From F1-60-MAGs149 sp037133755 (lineage in GTDB: Bacteria; Actinomycetota; Thermoleophilia; Gaiellales; F1-60-MAGs149), in the NCBI GenBank assembly GCA_037133755.1, contig JBAXNN010000014.1:1-62701 (forward strand): a stretch of 62,701 nucleotides of DNA, in the 5' to 3' direction. Below, piece after piece: positions 8,605-18,093 of this stretch (positions are counted from its first letter, which is position 1; each line of letters opens with the position of its first letter). The notes under the pieces were generated by a model. That model was not told the DNA's origin. It ran no database searches and was given only the letters and a program-made list of their open reading frames with translations. The position numbers and the translations under genes were made by a program.

Positions 8605-11160
8605 GTGCTCGGGCTCGTCCTGCGAGGGCTCGCGACGCGCAAGCTGCGCTCCGTCCTCACCGCCATTGCGATCCTGCTCGGCGTGACGATGATCTCCGGC
8701 ACGCTCGTGCTGACGGATCAGATCGACCGCGCCTTCGTGCAGATCTTCCAGGCGGGGAACGCCAAGATCGACGTGGTGATCAAGCAGAAGCCGCCGTTCG
8801 AGAACGTGCAGACGAACGTCTACCTCGATGCGTCGATCGTCGATCAGGTGCGCAAGGTAGACGGCGTCAAGACCGCCGATCCGTTCATCCAGTCGGAGGG
8901 CTACCTGATCGCCAACGGCGAGTCGCTCAACTCGACGGGTGGAGCGCCGAGCTTCGTCTTCAGCAGCGTCGCGGAGGACCTCAACCCGTACACCCCGATT
9001 GAGGGGCGGCTGCCGGAGGCCTCGGGTGAGGTGGCCGTCGCGAAAGAGATCGCCGCGAAGGGTGATGTCGCCGTCGGCTCGAAGCAGCAGCTCGCCACCC
9101 AGGACGGCATCAAGGACGTCACTGTCGTCGGCATCCTCCAGTACGGCAACGGCGACACCTCGCTGGGCGGCTCGACGACCGTCCTGGCACCACTCGCCGA
9201 CGTACAGCAGTGGTGGGCGCTCGAGGGCAAGGCGAGCTACATCTACGTCAAGGCGCAGGACGGCGTCTCGCAGGGCGAGCTCAAGGACCGCATCCGCTCG
9301 GCGCTGCCGCAGCAGGACCTGATCGTCCAGACGGGCCGCGAGGATGCCGACGAGCAGGCGAGCATCCTCAACGACCTGATCGGCAAGATCATCCGCTACG
9401 CGCTGCTGGCCTTCGCCGGCGTCGCGATCCTCGTCGGCGCGTTCATCATCTACAACACCTTCTCGATCACGGTCGCTCAGCGCACCCGCGAGTTCGCGAT
9501 GCTCCGCACCATCGGCGCTTCGCGCCGCCAGATCCTCGCCAGCGTGATTGGCGAGGCCTTCATCATCGGTCTCCTCGCCTCTGTCGCAGGCATCGTGCTC
9601 GGGCTCGGCTTGGCCTGGGGGCTGGGCAAGTTGTTTGGTGCCATTGGCTTCGGACTGCCGGCCACGGGGCTGATCCTGTCCTGGCAGACCGTCGTCGTTT
9701 GTCTGGCCGTCGGCATCGGCATCACGGTGCTGGCCTCGATCTTCCCGGCACTCCGGGCCACGAAGATCGCGCCGATCGCAGCCCTGCGCGAGGGTGCGAC
9801 GCTGCCCGTCGGGCGCTTCGCGAAGTTCTCGCCCGTCATCGCCGTGATCATCGGCGTGCTCGGCATCGCCGGCATGGCGTACGGCCTGATCAGCAGCGGC
9901 GACACGTCGGGACGGCTGACGACGCTGGCCGGTGGCGCGATCCTGATCTTCCTCGCCGTCGCCATGCTGTCGCGCTACATCGTGCGGCCCGTGGTGAGCG
10001 TGCTCGGCAAGCCGATCGGCTGGGTGGCCGGCGGCGTTGGGCGCATCGCCTCAGAGAACGCGGCGCGCAACCCCGCCCGTACCGCAGTCACCGCAGCGGC
10101 ACTGATGATCGGCATCGGCCTGGTCGTCTTCGTGACGATCTTCGTCGGCGGCATCAAGGAGTCGTTCACCGGCGCGATCGACTCGTCGCTCAAGAGCGAG
10201 TTGACGGTCAGCGCCCGTGGCTTCGGTGGCACGCTACCGGCTGGCGCGTATGCGGCCGTCAAGGACGTCAAGGGCGTCCAGACGGCATCGCCCGTCGGTG
10301 GCACCGCCGTGCAGATCGGCAAGGGCGGATACGCGCTGATCGGCATCGATCCGACCACGTTGCCCGACGTCTACGCGTTTGATTGGACCGACGGCTCCGA
10401 CGCATTGCTCGGCACGCTCGGCACGGACAAGGCGCTCGTCGAGAGCAAGATCGCGGAGGAGCTCAAGGTCAAGCCGGGCAGCACGATCGACGTCCTCTCC
10501 ATCAACGGCGCCAAGGCAACCTTCACGGTTGCCGGCACGTACACCGACCCGACGATTCTCAACGGCATCGTCGTCGACCAGCCGGCACTTAAGCCGCTCC
10601 TGCAGTCGAACGCCACGGGGCTCAACACGATCTTCGTGCTGGCCGCGAAGGGTGCGAACGTCGATCAGGTCCAGGCGGGCGTCGAGCAGGCGTTGAAGCA
10701 GTACCCGACGGCCCAGGTGCAGTCGAACCAGCAGCAGAAGGACCAGGCCGCCTCCGGCGTCAATACGATCCTCGTGATCTTCTACGCGCTGCTCGCCCTC
10801 AGCGTCGTGATCTCGCTGTTCGGCATCGTCAACACGCTCGTCCTCTCGATCTTCGAGCGCACGCGCGAGATCGGCATGCTGCGCGCCGTCGGCACGACCC
10901 GGCGGCAGCTGCGCGCGATGATCCGCTGGGAGGCCGTCATCACCTCGATCATCGGTGGCGTGCTCGGCGTGCTGCTCGGCATCCTCTTCGGCTGGGCCGT
11001 CTGCAAGGGGCTTGAAAGCGACGGGCTCGTCTTCGTCTTCCCGACGAGCCAGATCATCATCTTCCTCGTGCTGTCGATCGTGGCCGGTGTGCTTGCCGCA
11101 ATTCTGCCGGCCCGCCGTGCCGCGAAGCTCGACGTGCTGGCGGCGCTGTCGTACGAGTAG
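8605..11160 (+). CDS. FtsX/MacB-type ABC transporter permease
   Basis: An 851-residue membrane protein with one N-terminal helix, a large extracytoplasmic domain, and two FtsX-type transmembrane modules (near residues 260-400 and at the C terminus). Each carries the typical AMLRTIGASRRQI or GMLRAVGTTRRQL loop. A second extracellular domain lies between the modules. This double-FtsX layout is common in actinobacteria for export or extraction of lipoproteins, lipids or peptides. It is encoded 2 nt after its ATPase. The substrate is unknown. Confidence 0.9.
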   Translation: MLGLVLRGLATRKLRSVLTAIAILLGVTMISGTLVLTDQIDRAFVQIFQAGNAKIDVVIKQKPPFENVQTNVYLDASIVDQVRKVDGVKTADPFIQSEGYLIANGESLNSTGGAPSFVFSSVAEDLNPYTPIEGRLPEASGEVAVAKEIAAKGDVAVGSKQQLATQDGIKDVTVVGILQYGNGDTSLGGSTTVLAPLADVQQWWALEGKASYIYVKAQDGVSQGELKDRIRSALPQQDLIVQTGREDADEQASILNDLIGKIIRYALLAFAGVAILVGAFIIYNTFSITVAQRTREFAMLRTIGASRRQILASVIGEAFIIGLLASVAGIVLGLGLAWGLGKLFGAIGFGLPATGLILSWQTVVVCLAVGIGITVLASIFPALRATKIAPIAALREGATLPVGRFAKFSPVIAVIIGVLGIAGMAYGLISSGDTSGRLTTLAGGAILIFLAVAMLSRYIVRPVVSVLGKPIGWVAGGVGRIASENAARNPARTAVTAAALMIGIGLVVFVTIFVGGIKESFTGAIDSSLKSELTVSARGFGGTLPAGAYAAVKDVKGVQTASPVGGTAVQIGKGGYALIGIDPTTLPDVYAFDWTDGSDALLGTLGTDKALVESKIAEELKVKPGSTIDVLSINGAKATFTVAGTYTDPTILNGIVVDQPALKPLLQSNATGLNTIFVLAAKGANVDQVQAGVEQALKQYPTAQVQSNQQQKDQAASGVNTILVIFYALLALSVVISLFGIVNTLVLSIFERTREIGMLRAVGTTRRQLRAMIRWEAVITSIIGGVLGVLLGILFGWAVCKGLESDGLVFVFPTSQIIIFLVLSIVAGVLAAILPARRAAKLDVLAALSYE

Positions 11161-11246
11161 GGGTCGATGCCCGATGATGTCGCGGGCATGCTTTACCGAG
11201 ACGTCACCGCCGTTCGAATGTGCACGACCGGTGGCTGGGGGAGCGC

Positions 11247-12155
11247 ATGCTGACCGCGCTGCTGTGGGGTGGCGCTTTCGCGATTGGCATCGCCTGGCAG
11301 TGGCGCTCGCCGCACACGGCGGCGCCGTGGAACAAGCGGATCTTCAACTTCTACTTCCACTTCTTCGCGCCCGTGGTCGTGCTCTACGCCTACACCGTGG
11401 TGCCGGCCGATTCGACCACGCTTCTCGGCCTCGCTGCGGTGATCGTCGCGTCGTACGTGATCCTTGGCCTCGGCCTGCTCTACGCGCGCGCCGCCGCGCG
11501 TAACCGCGGCGAGCAAGGCGTCCTGGCGCTCGGGAGCGGCTTCACCAACACCGTCACGCTCGGCTATCCGGTCGTCAATGCCGTGTTCGGCCCGGCCGGC
11601 CTGGCGCTCCAGGTGCTGTTCGCGCAGTTCATGTACCTGATCCCGATCGTCTCGGTCTCCACGACCATCGCCGCGCACTACGGCAACGGCACGCGGCCGC
11701 GCGGCATCAAGGGCATCGCCCGGCAGATCGTCAACGTGCCGCTCGTCTTCGCCGTGATCGCCGTGATCCTGCGCGTTGCCGGCTTCGACATCGAGCATTA
11801 CGTCGCGCGCCCGACCGACTGGGTCGTCTTCCTGATGGGCCCGATCGGCTTCCTCGAGCTCGGCTTGGCGCTGCCGCTCGACCGCGTCTCGCACGATATC
11901 CACGACATCTGGCGTGCGGCCGGCCCGATCTTCATGCGTCTGGCGATCGCGCCGTCGATCCTGTTCGGGATCCACCTTGTCTCGGGCCTTCAGATCCCGA
12001 CGGTGTACTACCTCTCGATCGCGATGCCGGCCGCGTTCCACACGCTGATCCTCGCACGCGTCTACGGCCTACCGGGCCCGATGATGCGCCTGATCGTCGT
12101 GATCTCGAGCACGATCATGATCGCCGCGATCTTCATCGGGCTGTCGTTCTTCTAG
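11247..12155 (+). CDS. AEC-family membrane carrier
   Basis: A membrane protein of about 302 residues with roughly ten hydrophobic helices, resembling the auxin-efflux-carrier (AEC/bile-acid-arsenite) superfamily. The central segment GSGFTNTVTLGYPVVNAVFG matches the broken-helix Asn/Gly/Pro pattern of these carriers. I prefer the ATG at 11247, preceded closely by GGGGGAG; a GTG at 11220 in frame has no ribosome site. Substrate is likely a small organic acid, but this is not shown. Confidence 0.7.
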   Translation: MLTALLWGGAFAIGIAWQWRSPHTAAPWNKRIFNFYFHFFAPVVVLYAYTVVPADSTTLLGLAAVIVASYVILGLGLLYARAAARNRGEQGVLALGSGFTNTVTLGYPVVNAVFGPAGLALQVLFAQFMYLIPIVSVSTTIAAHYGNGTRPRGIKGIARQIVNVPLVFAVIAVILRVAGFDIEHYVARPTDWVVFLMGPIGFLELGLALPLDRVSHDIHDIWRAAGPIFMRLAIAPSILFGIHLVSGLQIPTVYYLSIAMPAAFHTLILARVYGLPGPMMRLIVVISSTIMIAAIFIGLSFF

Positions 12156-12162
12156 CGTCCGC

Positions 12163-13320
12163 TCAGCTGGTCGGCGGGATGAAGCCAGGCGGCAGCTGGC
12201 GCAGCTGCTGGGCGCAGTCGGTGCCCTTGACGGGGCGCGCCCAGTTCGGTCCCATCAACGTCGCCTGCAGCTGGAGCGCCGCCGTCTGCTCGGGCGAGAG
12301 GTTGGTGCCCCACGTGTCGGTCAGCGGGTTGTAGGCGTCGTTGCCGAAGGGGAAGGTCGGGCCGTGGAACTCGACGCGCACGATGGGCGTCAGCCCCGGG
12401 CCGATTGCCGTCAGGCGGTAGGTGTTCTTCGAGGAGATCCCGGTCTTTCCGCCCGACCCGCCCTTCTTCGAGAACTCGTAGCAGAACGTGCCATTCGTCG
12501 GCTGGGTGAGGACGCCCATGATCCGGTGCCAGCCCTTGCCGTAGTCCGAGTCGAGCGTGTCGATGTAGACGTTGCGCCCGAAGGAGTTCGTCGGCGCGCC
12601 ATAGCGGTTGCCCGGGCCGTAGACCCCCACGCCCGCGAAACTCAGCGAGCCGAACAGCACGGGGAAGTGCTTCGTCACCGAGTACTTGAGCGTGCCCGAG
12701 TAGAACTTCGACCAGCGGGGGTATGCCTGAAGGACGGGAACGCTCGGGTACCGGAACTCGCCGGTGAGACCCGGCACGGTGTAGGTGTAGATGGCTGCCG
12801 CGACGACATCGACTGTCGACGTCGGGTTCGGGAACACCTTCGCGGTGGCGGAATTGTCGGAGGGTCGAGCCGAGATGTAGATGTCGTACGCAGCGCCGGC
12901 GATCGGTCCGCCGAAGTCGGGCACCCGCTTGGGGATAGCCTGAGCGACGGCGATCGCGAAGCCGGCGGGAACCGCGATCGCGCAGGACGACGGAAAGAGA
13001 TCGGCAGCTTCTGGTGAATCAATCTCATCAACGGCGAAGCACGGCCGCACCGTGGTTCCCGCGGGCAGGTCGTCGAAGCGCATCGGGAGCCTCGCCTTGG
13101 TCGTCTCCCAATCGGAGGGGAATCCGACTTGGACCTCGTAGCGCTTGCCGTCGACGCCCTCGGCCCGGACCAGCAGGCCCTCACGATGATCGGAGGTCGT
13201 GAAGCGGAGCAGCTTGATGCTCGCGGGGTCGAGGGTGATGCCGATGCTTTGCGCCGCGCCCGCAGTGGCAGGTACGAGCAGTGCGAGGCCGAGCGCGATG
13301 CCGAGGCCGAGCCGGCGCAT
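12163..13320 (-). CDS. Secreted protein of unknown function
   Basis: A 385-residue protein with a clear Sec signal peptide (RRLGLGIALGLALLVPATAGA, cleavage after an Ala-Gly-Ala type site near residue 23). The mature part is rich in beta-type sequence and has four Cys in separate positions (near PCFAV, SSCAIA, TFCYEF, TDCAQQ), which could form two disulfides. The ATG overlaps the stop of the aldolase gene (ATGA), so the two are in one operon. No family is recognised. Confidence 0.75.
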   Translation of the reverse strand: MRRLGLGIALGLALLVPATAGAAQSIGITLDPASIKLLRFTTSDHREGLLVRAEGVDGKRYEVQVGFPSDWETTKARLPMRFDDLPAGTTVRPCFAVDEIDSPEAADLFPSSCAIAVPAGFAIAVAQAIPKRVPDFGGPIAGAAYDIYISARPSDNSATAKVFPNPTSTVDVVAAAIYTYTVPGLTGEFRYPSVPVLQAYPRWSKFYSGTLKYSVTKHFPVLFGSLSFAGVGVYGPGNRYGAPTNSFGRNVYIDTLDSDYGKGWHRIMGVLTQPTNGTFCYEFSKKGGSGGKTGISSKNTYRLTAIGPGLTPIVRVEFHGPTFPFGNDAYNPLTDTWGTNLSPEQTAALQLQATLMGPNWARPVKGTDCAQQLRQLPPGFIPPTS

Positions 13321-14393
13321 CACGACATCGGGATTTGCCGCAGGATGTGCGGCTCGACCCGGTCGAAGATCTCCTCGAGCGACTCGCCCGTGATCGTCAG
13401 ACCGTGGTTCTTGAGGCCGATGATCGCGTGGGCCGGGTCGGGCTGCACGCGCACGAGATCGGCGACGGCGTCGGCCAGTTCGGCCGTGCCGCACGGGTAG
13501 TTGATCTCGGTGGCGTCAACGCCCTCGACCCACGCGTGCACGTGGATGATCGCGCCGACGCTGGGATGCTCACGGTAGATCTTGAAGTGCTCGATCGCGT
13601 CGACCGAGACGCGGCGGGGCTCGATGCCCGGCGGCACGCTCATCACCATCGCCTGCGCAGCGGCGTCGTAGTCGGTGACCAGCAGCATGTCGCGGCCGAT
13701 CTCCTGCAGATTCGACTTGTCGACGCCGGAGGCGCTCATCCAGAAGCGGTCGGCGTCCTTGCGGGCCGACAGGTTGCCGTAGGACAGGCCGCCAATCGAG
13801 TACAGGCGCATGACGTGCTCGAGGTCGCGCTTCTCGAGGTAGTCCTGGATCGGGAACGGGGCGGGCAGCAGGTCGAGCGCGTCGAGGCGCTGGCCGGCGG
13901 CCGTCAGGCTCTCCGTCACCTCGTCGCCGTCCCACAGCTCGGCCTCGAGGTCGGGGTTCCAGATGTTGTCGATCACGAGGTGGCTCTCGGCCAGCGGCGC
14001 GAGACGCTCGGCGACGTTCGCGTAGAACGCGTCGGTGCCGTCATCGGCGATCGCGTAGTTGCCCTGCTCCATCGTGCCGAAGCGCGCCTCGGTGCCCGGG
14101 ACGACGCGAACGGAGACGTTCGAGAGGGCGCGGACCAGGACGGGGTAGTAGTCGCTGATCGCCTCCTTGAAGTCGGCCGGCGGTGCGGCGCCCTCGTAGA
14201 TCGCGGCGCAGAACGTCGTCTTGTTCTCGCGGCGATACGGGCGCACGTTGTCGCGGTTGACGAAGTTGCAGACGAGGTTCGCCGTGGCGAGATCATCCGT
14301 CCGCTCGTACCCGCGGGCCGTGAGGGCGGCGCTGAGCCGGTCGGCGAAGGACGAAAGGGTGTCGGAGACCTCTCCGTGGAAGGCGAATCGCAT
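13320..14393 (-). CDS. Class II aldolase/adducin-family protein
   Basis: A 357-residue protein. Residues 1-165 form an N-terminal domain I do not recognise. The C-terminal part is a class II aldolase/adducin fold with zinc-ligand motifs HVHAWVEG and LKNHGLTITG. Family members cleave or epimerise phosphorylated sugars, but some are non-catalytic. It is translationally coupled to the secreted protein after it. A -10-like hexamer 6 nt before the ATG suggests a leaderless mRNA. Confidence 0.75.
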   Translation of the reverse strand: MRFAFHGEVSDTLSSFADRLSAALTARGYERTDDLATANLVCNFVNRDNVRPYRRENKTTFCAAIYEGAAPPADFKEAISDYYPVLVRALSNVSVRVVPGTEARFGTMEQGNYAIADDGTDAFYANVAERLAPLAESHLVIDNIWNPDLEAELWDGDEVTESLTAAGQRLDALDLLPAPFPIQDYLEKRDLEHVMRLYSIGGLSYGNLSARKDADRFWMSASGVDKSNLQEIGRDMLLVTDYDAAAQAMVMSVPPGIEPRRVSVDAIEHFKIYREHPSVGAIIHVHAWVEGVDATEINYPCGTAELADAVADLVRVQPDPAHAIIGLKNHGLTITGESLEEIFDRVEPHILRQIPMS

Positions 14394-14399
14394 GTGCTG

Positions 14400-14405
14400 A
14401 GGGTA
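14400..14405 (-). promoter_or_regulatory. Leaderless -10 hexamer for class II aldolase gene
   Basis: On the minus strand TACCCT lies 6 nt before the ATG at 14393, with no ribosome site between. Confidence 0.5.
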
Positions 14406-14569
14406 GCACTCGGTGTGATGCGGAGTACCGCCTGTTCCGCTTTATGAAGCGGTCTTGCGGGCGTCTGCGCTACAGTTCACGTCAGTTCGGTGCCGTCGGG
14501 CACTGAGGATCCGCAATCCAGCAGCCGACCATCGGTCGTGCCCGCGCTGGAGGGCGGTTGGAGGCGTGA

Positions 14570-17500
14570 ATGCTCGAAGCCGGTGATGCGGCGATCAGCG
14601 CAGAGTTCGTGGATACGACGGGAACCCCGTCGTTCGACGACGTGCAGCGCTGGATCGGTGAACGCATCGTCGCCGAGGGCGAGCCCGTCGAGCTGCGTCG
14701 TGGCTCCGTCTGGGCGGGCGCCTATCTCGACGCCGTCGAGGAGATGGCGCAGGGACTGAAATCCCCGTCGCCTGAGTATCGCCGCCGCTACGCCTTGCCG
14801 CTCGGCCTTGAGCGCATGCTCGGTCCCGACGAGCCGCACCTCGCCTCGGGATTGCCCCTTCGTGCCCACCAGGTCGACGCCCTCGCCGGCATGCTCGCTG
14901 CGGTCATCGGCGATTACGAGCGCCAAGAGGCCGACGACAGCGCCGAGGCCGAACTCGATGACGCCGCGCCGCGCCTGGCGGACGAGTCGCAGGCGGTCGT
15001 CGGCGATACGGGCGACGCCGACGATGAGGACGAGGAGCTCGTCTTCGAGGACGACGACGAGAGCGAAGCCGTCGAACTGCCGCCGCTCGTCGACGACGAG
15101 CCGATCGCCCGCGTGGTGCTGGCAGGCGTTGACGAGGACGAGGACGACGACCAGGACGAGGACGACGACGAGGACGCCACCGGCGAGCACGAGGCACCGG
15201 ACCCCGGTGCCGTCCGCCGCTACCGCTTCAAGCATCCGACCGCCTCGGGCAAGACCGTCGCCGCCGCCGCATTCGTCGATGCCGCCCGCATCACCGGCGT
15301 GCTGATCCTCACGCACCGCCGCCTGCTCGTCGACCAGTTCAAGCGCGACCTCAAGGAACAGGGCTACGGGCATCGCATCAAGGAGCCCGTGCTCGGCGTC
15401 GCCCGCCCGCCGGTCGTACCGCCGATCTCGATCGAGACGTACGCCTGGTTCATCAAGAACGCGGATCGCCTGAGCCGCGACACGTACGGCGTGATCCTCT
15501 GCGACGAGGCCCACACCGCGCTGGGCGACCGTACCTCTGCCGCCATCCGCCGGCTCGACACGCCGACGTACATCGGCATGACAGCCACCGATGAGCTGCT
15601 GCAGAAGCACGTCGGCGACGTCTTCCCGGCCGAGATCGCCGACTTCCCGCTCGGCGAGGCCGTTCTCTCGGGCGTCGTTGCGCCGCTGCGCGCCGTGCGC
15701 GTGCCGCCCGGCGCCTCGCTGAAGCGCGTGCGCCTCGTCGGCGGCGATTACGACCAGCAGGAGCTCGCCGACGCGCTCGATCACGACGCCGTCAATATGG
15801 CCGCCGCGATGTACTACCTCGACATGTTCGGCCAGCGGCCGGGCATCGTCTACGCGGCGGGTGTCGACCACGCGGGACGCGTTGCCGCGGCGATGCGCGC
15901 GATCGGTCTCAAGGCCGAGGCCGTCTCTGGTCGCACGCCGCCGCGTGAACTCGCCGAGACGCTCGCGGCGTACGAGCGCGGTGACGTCAACGTGCTCGTC
16001 AACGCGCAACTCCTCGCCGAAGGCTGGAACGCGCCGCGTGCGACCGTCTGCATGCACCTTGCCCCGACCGCGAGTCGTCGCGTGTACCAGCAGCGTGTGG
16101 GGCGCGTCATGCGGCTGCATCGCCGCAAGGAGTCGGGCGTGGTCGTCGACTTCGCCGAGGCCGCCGCACCGCACACCGATCGCACGATCACGCTGCACTC
16201 ACTGCTCGACGTTGACACCTTCCAGCCGGGTGCGCTCGTCACGCCGCGCCCGCCGCGCGTGCGCCGCCGCTGGCGCCGCCTGCCCAAGGCGCTCGTGCGC
16301 GAGGCCCCGTGGGTCGTGCCCGTTACGCCCGATCCCCATCGCCGTGCGCAGGTGATTCGCGACAACTGGAAGACCGTCGCCGTCGATCGTCTGCCGCTCG
16401 ACGAGCAGGAACTGTGGGCCGCGCATGCCGCCGAGCGCGCGCAGCCGAAGGATCTCGAGAAGCTGGCCCGCGTGCTCGTCGCCGTGCCGCGCGAGGCCCG
16501 CATGGTGTTCTTCGCGAAGTGCGCAGCCGAGAACCGTCACCGCCAGCTGCGCCTTGAGGCGCTGCGCGATCTCGCCCAGAGCGGTCCGGGCACGAACCTG
16601 TTCGAGCAGGCCGTCCGCCTCGTCGAGCGCGCACCAACGTGGCGGCAGGATCGTCAGCAAGGCGCCCGCACCCTGCTGCTTGCCCTCGGCGACGGCTTCG
16701 GCGAGGCATCGGACCACTACGTCACCGCGTGGGCCTGGCGTCTCGCCGGCGCCTCGCACGACGCGCAGCAGCGTCGCATCACCACCGCGCTCGAGAATGG
16801 CCGCGAGCTCGTCCGCAGCCTTGCGGGCAAGACCGGGGAGGAGGCGCGCGCCCAGGCCAAGGCGGTCGTCGCCATCGCCGAAGAGCAGCCGCTCGATGTC
16901 GGTGCCGCGATTCTCGCCTGCGTGCGCACGACGGATCCGTCCGCCGAGCGCGTCCTCGACGACGCCAGCATCCGCATGTCGGCCGACCCACGTGCGCTCG
17001 CCGCGGCGCTTGGCTCGAACGTTCCGCTGCCGCGCGGCGTCAAGCGCCCGACGCGCTCCCGCGTCTCGGCCGCCGCACTCTCCGGCTCGGCGCTGCCGTC
17101 CTCGATCGGCGCACTGCCCAACGAGGCCGCGCACGAGGAGCCCAAGAAGCGCCGCCGTCGCCGCCGCAAGAAGAAGGGCGGTGGCGAGGCACCGGTTGAC
17201 GAAAACAGCACGGACATCGTCATCGACAGCACTCCCGACGAGCAGACAGACGCGGGCGAGCAGCCCGTCGCCGACGAGCAGCCCGTTGAGGCGTCGAGCG
17301 AGCAGGACGAGGAGTCCAAGCCGAAAAAGCGCACGCGGCGCAAGAAGGCTGTTGAGGAGACGCCGGCCGACGAACCCGTGCTCGAGGGCCTCGCCCTTGC
17401 GGAGGACGCTGGCGCGGAGGAGTCCGCCGTGAAGGACGCGCCGAAGCCCAAGCGTCGCCGCAAGGCCAAGCCGAAGGCCGATGGCATCGTCGCCGCGGAG

Positions 17501-17749
17501 CCGGTCGTCGTGGAACCGGCCGAGCCGGTTGTGGAGTTCACCGCCTCGGGCATGCGCCGCGTCGTGATCGACGACGCCGACGATGCCACGTTCTCGACCG
17601 ATGGTCTCGCGCCCAAGCGCGGCCGCGGCCGCAGCAAGCCGAAGCCGCGGTCCAAGCCCAAGCCGAAGGCCGCGCCGCAGCCGACGGATGAGCAGGCGGT
17701 TGCAGACGCGCCCGCACCGGTCGAGCCGGCCGAGATTCCCGAGTGGTAG
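14570..17749 (+). CDS. Superfamily 2 helicase with acidic insert and basic disordered tail
   Basis: A 1059-residue DEAH-type helicase. A Q-like segment (LRAHQ, about 97-101) is cut from motif I (TASGKT, 224-229) by an insert at about 119-212 with long Asp/Glu runs. DEAH is at 312-315, GMTATD follows, and motif VI reads QQRVGRVMRLHR. A helical domain spans roughly 590-840. From about 855 to the end the chain is low complexity, with blocks such as KKRRRRRRKKK and KPKRRRKAKPK alternating with acidic and Pro-rich parts, like RNase E tails. It probably acts on RNA or DNA as a scaffolded helicase; the substrate is unknown. The start ATG follows a leader of about 90 nt with a small stem-loop at 14437-14452. 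Confidence 0.82.
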   Translation: MLEAGDAAISAEFVDTTGTPSFDDVQRWIGERIVAEGEPVELRRGSVWAGAYLDAVEEMAQGLKSPSPEYRRRYALPLGLERMLGPDEPHLASGLPLRAHQVDALAGMLAAVIGDYERQEADDSAEAELDDAAPRLADESQAVVGDTGDADDEDEELVFEDDDESEAVELPPLVDDEPIARVVLAGVDEDEDDDQDEDDDEDATGEHEAPDPGAVRRYRFKHPTASGKTVAAAAFVDAARITGVLILTHRRLLVDQFKRDLKEQGYGHRIKEPVLGVARPPVVPPISIETYAWFIKNADRLSRDTYGVILCDEAHTALGDRTSAAIRRLDTPTYIGMTATDELLQKHVGDVFPAEIADFPLGEAVLSGVVAPLRAVRVPPGASLKRVRLVGGDYDQQELADALDHDAVNMAAAMYYLDMFGQRPGIVYAAGVDHAGRVAAAMRAIGLKAEAVSGRTPPRELAETLAAYERGDVNVLVNAQLLAEGWNAPRATVCMHLAPTASRRVYQQRVGRVMRLHRRKESGVVVDFAEAAAPHTDRTITLHSLLDVDTFQPGALVTPRPPRVRRRWRRLPKALVREAPWVVPVTPDPHRRAQVIRDNWKTVAVDRLPLDEQELWAAHAAERAQPKDLEKLARVLVAVPREARMVFFAKCAAENRHRQLRLEALRDLAQSGPGTNLFEQAVRLVERAPTWRQDRQQGARTLLLALGDGFGEASDHYVTAWAWRLAGASHDAQQRRITTALENGRELVRSLAGKTGEEARAQAKAVVAIAEEQPLDVGAAILACVRTTDPSAERVLDDASIRMSADPRALAAALGSNVPLPRGVKRPTRSRVSAAALSGSALPSSIGALPNEAAHEEPKKRRRRRRKKKGGGEAPVDENSTDIVIDSTPDEQTDAGEQPVADEQPVEASSEQDEESKPKKRTRRKKAVEETPADEPVLEGLALAEDAGAEESAVKDAPKPKRRRKAKPKADGIVAAEPVVVEPAEPVVEFTASGMRRVVIDDADDATFSTDGLAPKRGRGRSKPKPRSKPKPKAAPQPTDEQAVADAPAPVEPAEIPEW

Positions 17750-17795
17750 GGCTGGTCGTGCGGCACGCCGTCAGGCGCAGCCGCTCGGCACCCGC

Positions 17796-18014
17796 CTACT
17801 TGTAGCGGTAGGTGATGCGCCCGCGGGTGAGGTCGTACGGGCTGAGCTCGACCTTCACGCGGTCGCCGGGCAGGATGCGGATGTAATGGCGTCGCATGCG
17901 GCCGGAGATGTGGCCGAGCACCTCATGCCCGTTATCGAGCATGACGCGGAACATGGTGTTCGGAAGCGACTCCGTCACCTCGCCCTCGACTTCGATCTTC
18001 TCTTCCTTCGTCAC
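17796..18014 (-). CDS. infA: Translation initiation factor IF-1
   Basis: A 72-residue OB-fold protein that binds the A site of the 30S subunit during initiation. It matches the family over its full length: KIEVEGEVTESLPNTMFRV, then HISGRMRRHYIRILPGD, then VELSPYDLTRGRITYRYK. The GTG at 18014 gives the standard length and has GGAG 5 nt upstream; longer readings are not credible. It stands alone here, apart from the usual ribosomal-protein cluster, and is divergent from the M29 peptidase gene. Confidence 0.95.
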   Translation of the reverse strand: MTKEEKIEVEGEVTESLPNTMFRVMLDNGHEVLGHISGRMRRHYIRILPGDRVKVELSPYDLTRGRITYRYK

Positions 18015-18080
18015 CTTGACTCCGTGGTCGACTTCGCACAATGGTACTGGAGTCGTCAGAGAAGCGACCCCGCCAGCCTG

Positions 18081-18086
18081 TAACGT
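18081..18086 (+). promoter_or_regulatory. Leaderless -10 hexamer for M29 aminopeptidase gene
   Basis: TAACGT lies 7 nt before the ATG at 18094. Confidence 0.4.
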
Positions 18087-18093
18087 CCGCGGT

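Noticed and set aside
14478..14569. Riboswitch in the leader of the helicase gene
   Set aside because: The leader of about 90 nt has small stems (14437-14452; GTGCC/GGCAC near 14490), but I cannot match it to any known riboswitch core.
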